Shown here piece by piece: positions 34,301-40,602 of a DNA stretch of 40,602 bases. Position 1 is the stretch's first letter, and each line of letters starts with the position of its first letter. A program made the position numbers and the translations under genes. The stretch covers positions 1-40,602 of the forward strand of contig CALXDO010000036.1 of the NCBI GenBank assembly GCA_944387075.1, in the 5' to 3' direction. The notes below the pieces were generated by a model. It saw nothing but the letters and a program-made list of their open reading frames with translations, ran no database searches and was not told the DNA's origin. Source of the DNA: an uncultured Oscillospiraceae bacterium. Lineage in GTDB: Bacteria > Bacillota > Clostridia > Oscillospirales > Oscillospiraceae.

Positions 34301-37300
34301 ATGAAAAAACGGATTGTAAGCTGGATACTGACCTTCAGCATCCTGCTGTCCACCCTTCCGCTGGGCGTCCTGACCGCGTTGGCCCAGGATCAAAAGATCC
34401 TGTACGGTGACGCGGACGGAAACGGCAAGGTGGAGCTGCTGGACGTCAACCTGATGGAACGGTATATCGCAGGCGAGGAAGGCGCAAACACGGACATCCA
34501 CCTGACCGAAGCGGACGTGAACGCGGATGGCGCTCTGGATGACATCGATGTACAAGCGGTCAAGGACTATCTGGTGGGAAACCTGGATACCCTGACCCCC
34601 ACCCTGTGTACCTTGACCTTTGAAACCGACGGAGGCGGCGAGATTGAGCCCATCACCGTGGGCAAGGGGTACGGTACCCACAAAGAGATCCCCTCCCCCG
34701 CCAAGGAAGGCCAGATCTTTACCGGATGGGTGGACGAGCAGGGCAATGACTTCTACCCCCTGGCCCCGGTCATGGAGGATATGACCCTCACCGCCGTCTA
34801 TGCACCCGTATCATCCACAGAGCAGGTGCTGATTGACTCCTTCGCCCTCACCGATCAGTCCCCAGATCTGAGCTTTGCCCTCACCGGCACCTTTGCCTCG
34901 CCCGACGACGTGAAGGCCAATCTCCAGCTGACCGTGAAAGACGGTCGGGACCCCGTCGAGCTGGTGGTTGCCGGGTCCGGCGATTCCTGGACCGTGTCCG
35001 CCAAAGACGGCTTCCGTCCCGGCGGCTCCTACGAACTTGCCTTGGGGGATGGTCTGACCTTTACCGATAAGGACGCCCGTTACCGCACCGTTATGTTTAC
35101 CATCCATCGGGCGGAAACAGACACCTTACAATATAATCCAGACATTATCTATCGCCAGGATACCACCTCGGTCACCTATTATCTGGACGATGGTACCAAA
35201 TTGGACGTGCTGGACGCTCCCCTTCTGAGCAACGACCAGGGCACCGAGCCGATCACCGGATACTTTGAATGTGTTCCTCTCACTACGTTTGACCCCAACG
35301 TGGGAGACATCGTCTGCTTCTATGAGCATACGGCTCCCTTGGACCGAGACTATACCAGCACCGATTATTCCGACGACGCCACCGCATACGTCAAAGTCAC
35401 AAAGGTAGACACTGCTGTGGATGAGTTCTACCGCAGTCGTTACTTCTTTGAAAGCCTGGGTGACGATGACCTGGATGAAGTCCTGCTCATGCCGGATACC
35501 ATCCCGTATCAAGTCCAAACACTGCCCACCGCCGATGGCAAGGTATACTTTGAGTCCTACGATCATCTGGCCTATGCCGCACTGGGAAATACCCAGGCGC
35601 CGGACTTCCGTGTGGGCGACCTTCTGGTGTTTTACACGGAGGATTTCAAGGATATGACCGAGGACAGCTCGGTGGCATACGCCTTGATTACCAAAACCCT
35701 GCGCACCGATGTGTACTACAAATTGATTACCGAAGAGGAAAAAGACGCCCTGGCTGGGGAATTCTATGTGGAAACGCCAGTGGAGATCACCGAAGAGGAT
35801 TTGGACATCGCAGCCATGGAAGAGCAGCTAATGGGACAAATCGAGGAGAGCGGCTTTGCAGACCAAGCCGCCGCGATGCTTGCCTCCAATGCCATGAACA
35901 TGGAGAGCGTACAGTCCCAGATGCTGGAAATGGGTTTCACCGAAGATGAGATTCGTTCCCTGGCCGCCGCACCTTTGGCCACCGGCGGCAGCAATGGCCG
36001 CGTGGTCTTCAAAATGGAGCCCCCTGAAATTGAGCCCTCTATCCTGGTCAACGAACGCTATCAGGGCGGGGTTGGCATTGCGCTGGATGTGCGCGTGATT
36101 TTTTCCGTCTCCAAAACCTCCGGCTCCACCACCAACTCGCTGAAGGTGGAAGTCAGTGCCGGGTTTGAGGAGCAAGTGGCCTTTGACCTGGACGTGGGCA
36201 TTGACATGAAGTGGAGTGGCATCAAGCTTTTGTCCAAGCTGGAAAAGGTGTACTGCAATGTGGGCGTGGATGTGAAGAGCTATTCTTCCATTTCCATAGG
36301 CGCAAAGTTCTACACCGTCAAGGACTCTCAAAACGACACCTGGAACGCCCTTCAGCAGGCCATTTCCCAAGGAGATACCAAGGCACTGCTGCGGGAGCTC
36401 AACGGACTGCGGGCACAAAAGGCCATGGGTGGAGATGAGAGCGGAAGCGTTTCCGCACGCATAGAAGAGATCCTGGGGCAGCTGCCCACCGTTAACGTAA
36501 ATGGCCAGACGTATACCATTGACGAGGCCGAGAGCCTCCTGGGCCTGGTGGATGTCAGCGGCGAATTTGAGGAGATCCTCACCGCTCAGGATGAATCCGG
36601 CAAAAAGACAGGTCTGGAGCAGCTGATGGACAAATATTCCGAAATGCTCAACGTGGAAACAGACTGGGTCACCTTGGTGGATCAGCGCCTGTTCCAACAG
36701 GAATTTCACATCAGTGTGGTGGCCGTGAAGCTCAGTGCCAATCTGCTGGTCCATACCAATCTCAATCTGACCATCGGCGCCGACCTGGAATACGAGGTGG
36801 GCAAGCGGTACAACTTCTGGGTGGAGGTCATCTCCAGAACCTCCGGCAGCAGCGAGATGGACCTGCTGGATGAGCGTTTTGGCTTCCAGTTCTATATGAT
36901 GGGCTCCATGGGCGTGCGTGTGGGCGTAAAGTTGGACGTCGCCATGGGATTTTTGACCACCAGCATCGGCAGCATCGGCGCCAACGTGGAGTTTGGCCCA
37001 TACATCAAGCTGCATGGCTACTTTATGTATGTATTTACCAAAGAACGACCACAGAACAGCGCACAGTGGATCACAGACGAAAAAGCCATGGGTGCCCTGC
37101 ACATGGAGTTTGGTCTGTACCTGATTGTCAAATTCAAAGCGCAGATTTTGTTTGGAGCCTTTAAGTACGAGCCCACTCTATACGATGCCGAGTACCCACT
37201 GCTGACGGCAGGCGTGCAGAATCATGTCTATGATTTTGCCCTGTCCCCACAGCAAGACGAACTCTGTTATATCATTGATGAGGACGCAGACTCTGAAAAC

Positions 37301-40300
37301 GGCATCACCATGGCTCTGCCAGAAGCTTACCGACGTATGAAGACCATGGATCTGGTCTCTGGCAGCAAAGTGCAGAGTGTATACGATGACTCCAACTTCT
37401 ACCTCCGCTTTACCAACCCCTGCTTCTCCATGGGAGAAGACAATAAAATCTCTGTGGATCCGCCGGAGGGCAGCCGTCGCGAAACCAGCGATATGATTGT
37501 AACCTGGAAGCTGGACAAGCTGGCGTTCAGCGCGTATGACATCTCCATTACTGTTCCGGTGGTATGGACCAGCCTCAGCGAAGAGGAAATGAACAAGGTC
37601 TCCACGGCCACGGTTATGGTCGGCAATGAGCAGGACGGCTTTGAGACCGTGTGGAGCGGACAGTTTACCCGTCTGCAAACCTTCGACCTGCCCTCTCAGG
37701 AAGAAATTCTGGACCTGATCGGCTATGATACCTTTACCTCTGCCGACGGAAGCAACCTGAAGTACGAGGGGGTTGGCGGATACCGGGACGAGAAAACCAC
37801 GGGTCTGACCATCATTGGAGATACCAATTACATCTACGATATTCAGCTCAAGGATTACACCCTGACGGTGGACAACGTGCAGGGAACCGACGGGTCCACG
37901 TCGTCCCGCACCTATACCGCGGCCTATGGCAAGTCGTTTGTGGAATTGTCTGCCCTTTCCAACACCGGGGCCAATCACCCGGAAACCGGGAAGTATTCCT
38001 CGTTCAACGCATTGACCTATACCAACAGCGACGGCGAAGAGACCATATTTTCTTTGGACACACCTGTAAACTTGAGCTATATCAATCAATTTGGCTCAAA
38101 CGGCAGGGTGACCGCCGTCTACCGTGACGAAGCGCGTACTGCCACGTTTACCTTCCGCGGCGTCAGTGTTCCGGACTTGACGGTGTCTTTCCGGGCAGGA
38201 GACGCCCCCGTCCCCGGCAACTTGGAGGCCTATGTCAAGGAAAACACTGGAGAAAGTGTTCTCATCAGCAGTGTCACGCCGTTCATTGCCCCTTCGGAAT
38301 CCTCCATGACCTACATCGTAACCTGCGAATCGGGTGCTGACCTCCCGGTCCGTACCGTCCATTATCAGATTCATTCTCCGGAAGGTGTCACCACCTACGG
38401 CATTGGCGACTCGTATTATTTTGCCGGCTCTGTCATCTTTGAGCCGAAACTGTATACTGCCACCGGACATGTACTGAGTCCATGGTATTACGATCAAGAG
38501 CATACGCAGCTGGTGGACTTCAGCACTGCTCGTATTTCCGACCAGGATATTACCCTTTACGCGGAAATTCTGACCCAAAAAGTCACCGTACATTTTATCG
38601 TTCAGGGACAAGAACTCTCCACCAAAGAGGTATCCGCATTCGGATTGCTGCAAAACACACCCACGGTCCCCCTCTCCGGCAATCAGAAATTCCTGGGCTG
38701 GTACGATAACGCGGAATTTACCGGAAACGCGTATACCTGGACATCCACCATAGCCACCTTCGATTCCGATTTCTACCTCTATGCCAATATTGGAGAGAAG
38801 GCGTCTGTGGAAGGGCTGGACGCCGCATATTTCCAGCAATTCAAGTATACCACCGATTACGACGGGTATCGGCACGTTTTCTCCTTCGAACTGGGACAGG
38901 AATACCTGGATCAGGGAATCAAGTCCAGTGACTTCACCATTCAGTGGAGACCGAACGGAGCGGAGACATCCGTGGAGTGGCAGGACCAGTATGTCACCAA
39001 CGCACCGGTCACTGCCGGCCTTTACGATATCAAACTCAGCTGGCCCGGTAACGACGATTACCTACCCATTGATGAGATTTATCTGGAAGGCGCAATCCGC
39101 ATCAACAAAATTCCCTTCCCCACCACCGACGGGAAGGCTCTGGCCGCCCCCCGTGTGGAATATGTCGTTGGCGGAATCGGAATTTGGACGCCCAACAACT
39201 TCAACCGCTTGTCCTATAACGGCGACAACGTGGTGACCTATGTCCTGGACTACCTGGCAACGGATGGGTCGTTTATCACCTATGCCAGAGAGTCGGAGCC
39301 CCTTCAAGGCTATACCTCTGATTACAGCCTGCACACCTTTGAAATTGCGGACCTGTCCAAGTTGGAGAACATCTCCATTGACGCCCTTGGCTATGCCTAT
39401 TTCCGGGGACGTATGGAGGTGGCAGAGGGCACCAATTATCTCGGCGTAACCACATCCTACGGCACCCTGAATGTGCCCATGGTCAGCAACTACCGGGCAG
39501 AAGTCCCTGTGTCCCTTCCCGCTCAGCAGACATCCGCCGGAACAGGCACCGCTAACCTTGCCCTGACATCCGCCACCGCCTCTTCCCTCACCGCGGTGCC
39601 GTGTGTGTCTCTCTCTGCCGGTCAGGCACCCGCCAACAGCGGAATGTCCCTGTCCGCTGCGGACATTGAAACGCTGCGTGGGCAGGAATTTGAGCTGACG
39701 CTGAACCTGGAGGGAAATGAGGGCATTTGGGGCGCGTGGGCACAGGTGTCGTTTGATTCCAACGCCTTTACACTGCTGGGCTATTCGGCAGGAGATGTGT
39801 TTACCCCAGGGACATATACCACCCAGAGCGATTTGACCCAGGACACCTTCCGCTTCCTGGCCACCCGTGACACGCTGGACGACTCGACGGACGACGGGAC
39901 CTTGATTACCCTGCGATTCCAAGTCAAGGATGATGCGGAGGAAAAAGCCTATACCATCCACAGCGAGATGCTCCAGGCCGTCCATGCGCAAGGTGAGCCG
40001 CTGTCTGGCAGCAATGAGGATACTCTCGTGCTGGTTAACACCCACAACCCCGAACCGGTCACCGGGCAAGCCCCCACCTGTCTGGACAATGGAACCAAAA
40101 GCTATTATCGCTGCACCGTCTGTGCAAAAGCTTTTGAGGACGAAGCTTGTACCACAGAAATCACCAATCTGGATGAGTGGGTCGTGTTGCCCGCCACCGG
40201 TCACGACTACCAGGCCTCCTTTGACTGGGCGGAGGACGGCTCAACCTGCACCGTCACCTTGACCTGTGCCAATGACCCGTCCCACACCCAAACGGAGGAC

Positions 40301-40602
40301 GCCGACGTGACCTCTGAGACCAAAACCGACGCCACCTGTACGGACATGGGCGTGACCCTCTACACCGCCACCATGGAGTTTAACGGGCAGACCTATACCG
40401 ACACCATGGAGGTCACCGACATCCCCGCCACCGGTCACGACTACCAAGCCTCCTTTGACTGGGCGGAGGACGGCTCAGCCTGCACGGTCACCTTGACCTG
40501 TGCCAATGACCCGTCCCACACCCAAACGGAGGACGCCGACGTGACCTCTGAGACCAAAACCGACGCCACCTGTACGGACATGGGCGTGACCCTCTACACC
40601 GC
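34301..40602 (+). CDS. Giant secreted dockerin/cohesin surface protein (3' end beyond window)
   Basis: The frame is open from ATG 34301 (GAACAAC-free leader AAAGGAGAGC upstream) to the window edge, at least 2100 residues. Residues 1-28 are a signal peptide (KKR start, hydrophobic core, cleavage after LTALA). Residues 36-93 are a type I dockerin with two calcium loops, DADGNGKVELLD (37-48) and DVNADGALDDID (72-83). Residues 104-168 and about 1430-1497 are InlB-type beta-grasp repeats (FTGW, FLGWYDN). The long middle is beta-rich with no recognised catalytic motif. About residues 1783-1915 form a cohesin-like domain (GQEFELTLNLEGNEGIWGAW, VSFDSNAFTLLGY, GTLITLRFQV). From residue 1964, 78-residue repeats with TCxxC/ATGHDY motifs begin. 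It is exported, probably to the cell surface, and may bind partners or copies of itself through dockerin-cohesin pairs. Confidence 0.85.
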   Translation, partial: MKKRIVSWILTFSILLSTLPLGVLTALAQDQKILYGDADGNGKVELLDVNLMERYIAGEEGANTDIHLTEADVNADGALDDIDVQAVKDYLVGNLDTLTPTLCTLTFETDGGGEIEPITVGKGYGTHKEIPSPAKEGQIFTGWVDEQGNDFYPLAPVMEDMTLTAVYAPVSSTEQVLIDSFALTDQSPDLSFALTGTFASPDDVKANLQLTVKDGRDPVELVVAGSGDSWTVSAKDGFRPGGSYELALGDGLTFTDKDARYRTVMFTIHRAETDTLQYNPDIIYRQDTTSVTYYLDDGTKLDVLDAPLLSNDQGTEPITGYFECVPLTTFDPNVGDIVCFYEHTAPLDRDYTSTDYSDDATAYVKVTKVDTAVDEFYRSRYFFESLGDDDLDEVLLMPDTIPYQVQTLPTADGKVYFESYDHLAYAALGNTQAPDFRVGDLLVFYTEDFKDMTEDSSVAYALITKTLRTDVYYKLITEEEKDALAGEFYVETPVEITEEDLDIAAMEEQLMGQIEESGFADQAAAMLASNAMNMESVQSQMLEMGFTEDEIRSLAAAPLATGGSNGRVVFKMEPPEIEPSILVNERYQGGVGIALDVRVIFSVSKTSGSTTNSLKVEVSAGFEEQVAFDLDVGIDMKWSGIKLLSKLEKVYCNVGVDVKSYSSISIGAKFYTVKDSQNDTWNALQQAISQGDTKALLRELNGLRAQKAMGGDESGSVSARIEEILGQLPTVNVNGQTYTIDEAESLLGLVDVSGEFEEILTAQDESGKKTGLEQLMDKYSEMLNVETDWVTLVDQRLFQQEFHISVVAVKLSANLLVHTNLNLTIGADLEYEVGKRYNFWVEVISRTSGSSEMDLLDERFGFQFYMMGSMGVRVGVKLDVAMGFLTTSIGSIGANVEFGPYIKLHGYFMYVFTKERPQNSAQWITDEKAMGALHMEFGLYLIVKFKAQILFGAFKYEPTLYDAEYPLLTAGVQNHVYDFALSPQQDELCYIIDEDADSENGITMALPEAYRRMKTMDLVSGSKVQSVYDDSNFYLRFTNPCFSMGEDNKISVDPPEGSRRETSDMIVTWKLDKLAFSAYDISITVPVVWTSLSEEEMNKVSTATVMVGNEQDGFETVWSGQFTRLQTFDLPSQEEILDLIGYDTFTSADGSNLKYEGVGGYRDEKTTGLTIIGDTNYIYDIQLKDYTLTVDNVQGTDGSTSSRTYTAAYGKSFVELSALSNTGANHPETGKYSSFNALTYTNSDGEETIFSLDTPVNLSYINQFGSNGRVTAVYRDEARTATFTFRGVSVPDLTVSFRAGDAPVPGNLEAYVKENTGESVLISSVTPFIAPSESSMTYIVTCESGADLPVRTVHYQIHSPEGVTTYGIGDSYYFAGSVIFEPKLYTATGHVLSPWYYDQEHTQLVDFSTARISDQDITLYAEILTQKVTVHFIVQGQELSTKEVSAFGLLQNTPTVPLSGNQKFLGWYDNAEFTGNAYTWTSTIATFDSDFYLYANIGEKASVEGLDAAYFQQFKYTTDYDGYRHVFSFELGQEYLDQGIKSSDFTIQWRPNGAETSVEWQDQYVTNAPVTAGLYDIKLSWPGNDDYLPIDEIYLEGAIRINKIPFPTTDGKALAAPRVEYVVGGIGIWTPNNFNRLSYNGDNVVTYVLDYLATDGSFITYARESEPLQGYTSDYSLHTFEIADLSKLENISIDALGYAYFRGRMEVAEGTNYLGVTTSYGTLNVPMVSNYRAEVPVSLPAQQTSAGTGTANLALTSATASSLTAVPCVSLSAGQAPANSGMSLSAADIETLRGQEFELTLNLEGNEGIWGAWAQVSFDSNAFTLLGYSAGDVFTPGTYTTQSDLTQDTFRFLATRDTLDDSTDDGTLITLRFQVKDDAEEKAYTIHSEMLQAVHAQGEPLSGSNEDTLVLVNTHNPEPVTGQAPTCLDNGTKSYYRCTVCAKAFEDEACTTEITNLDEWVVLPATGHDYQASFDWAEDGSTCTVTLTCANDPSHTQTEDADVTSETKTDATCTDMGVTLYTATMEFNGQTYTDTMEVTDIPATGHDYQASFDWAEDGSACTVTLTCANDPSHTQTEDADVTSETKTDATCTDMGVTLYT
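40192..40602 (+). repeat. Tandem 234-bp (78-residue) repeats inside the giant gene
   Basis: The block starting CCGCCACCGGTCACGACTAC at 40191 recurs at 40425, a period of exactly 234 bp that keeps the reading frame. Over the overlapping part only a few bases differ (for example CAGGCC/CAAGCC and TCAACC/TCAGCC). Each unit has a CAND-type Cys, an ATGHDYQASFDW start and a TDATCTDMG segment. The second unit is cut by the window edge. Confidence 0.9.

Noticed and set aside
35828-37102. A 424-codon minus-strand frame and several others (37178-40204) opposite the giant gene
   Set aside because: The plus-strand frame is continuous from 34301 to the edge with signal peptide, dockerin and cohesin-like motifs; the minus frames are shadows without ribosome binding sites.

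Overview
The window looks like a chromosomal segment of a GC-rich gut Clostridia bacterium of the Oscillospiraceae type (Flavonifractor, Pseudoflavonifractor, Lawsonibacter or Oscillibacter relatives). The basis is the Firmicutes-style GGAGG ribosome binding sites, the single-chain clostridial FGAM synthase, a CIRCE-controlled Hsp20, a glycine riboswitch in front of a sodium:alanine symporter, and a cohesin/dockerin-bearing giant surface protein. No rRNA, tRNA, CRISPR array, transposase or phage structural gene is visible.

Layout. 1-1700: two unrecognised small proteins on the minus strand and a decayed 3' gene fragment. 1708-3297: a metallophosphoesterase (minus) divergent from a TrpR-like YerC regulator (plus). 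3475-12323: a minus-strand block secA - pgeF - oligopeptide-type solute-binding lipoprotein - purL, tightly packed and probably one transcription unit ending at a clear terminator. 12519-13446: a divergent XRE regulator / SLOG-family protein pair sharing a repeat-bearing intergenic region. 13593-15483: a consensus promoter, tandem glycine riboswitch, intrinsic terminator and AGCS symporter. 15583-19332: plus-strand single genes, each with its own promoter or terminator (YheO-type PAS regulator, M20 dipeptidase, DUF308/HdeD-like membrane protein, HSL-type esterase). 19337-21866: a terminator-associated repeat element, a zinc-ribbon membrane protein and a condensation-fold acyltransferase, then a second copy of the repeat. 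21873-24708: Hsp20 under CIRCE, then a methyl-accepting chemotaxis protein.

25142-30303 is a self-contained catabolic cluster: a PTS EIICB permease of the glucose/maltose type, an M20-type amidohydrolase, an M24-fold protein that has lost part of its metal site, and a convergent RpiR/SIS regulator. It suggests import and phosphorylation of a sugar-like compound that also carries an amide or ureido bond; the substrate is unknown.

30598-32303 pairs an ECF-type sigma factor, preceded by an ECF-like promoter of its own, with an unrecognised beta-rich repeat protein. 32812-40602 holds a regulator with two different helix-turn-helix domains around a helical-repeat core, a 36-codon peptide gene with a strong ribosome binding site, and a secreted giant protein (at least 2100 residues, running off the window) with a dockerin at its N terminus and a cohesin-like domain plus 78-residue repeats near the window edge. 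These last two loci, together with the PTS/amidohydrolase cluster, are the best candidates for undescribed biology here. All family assignments come from reading motifs by eye; no database search was run.
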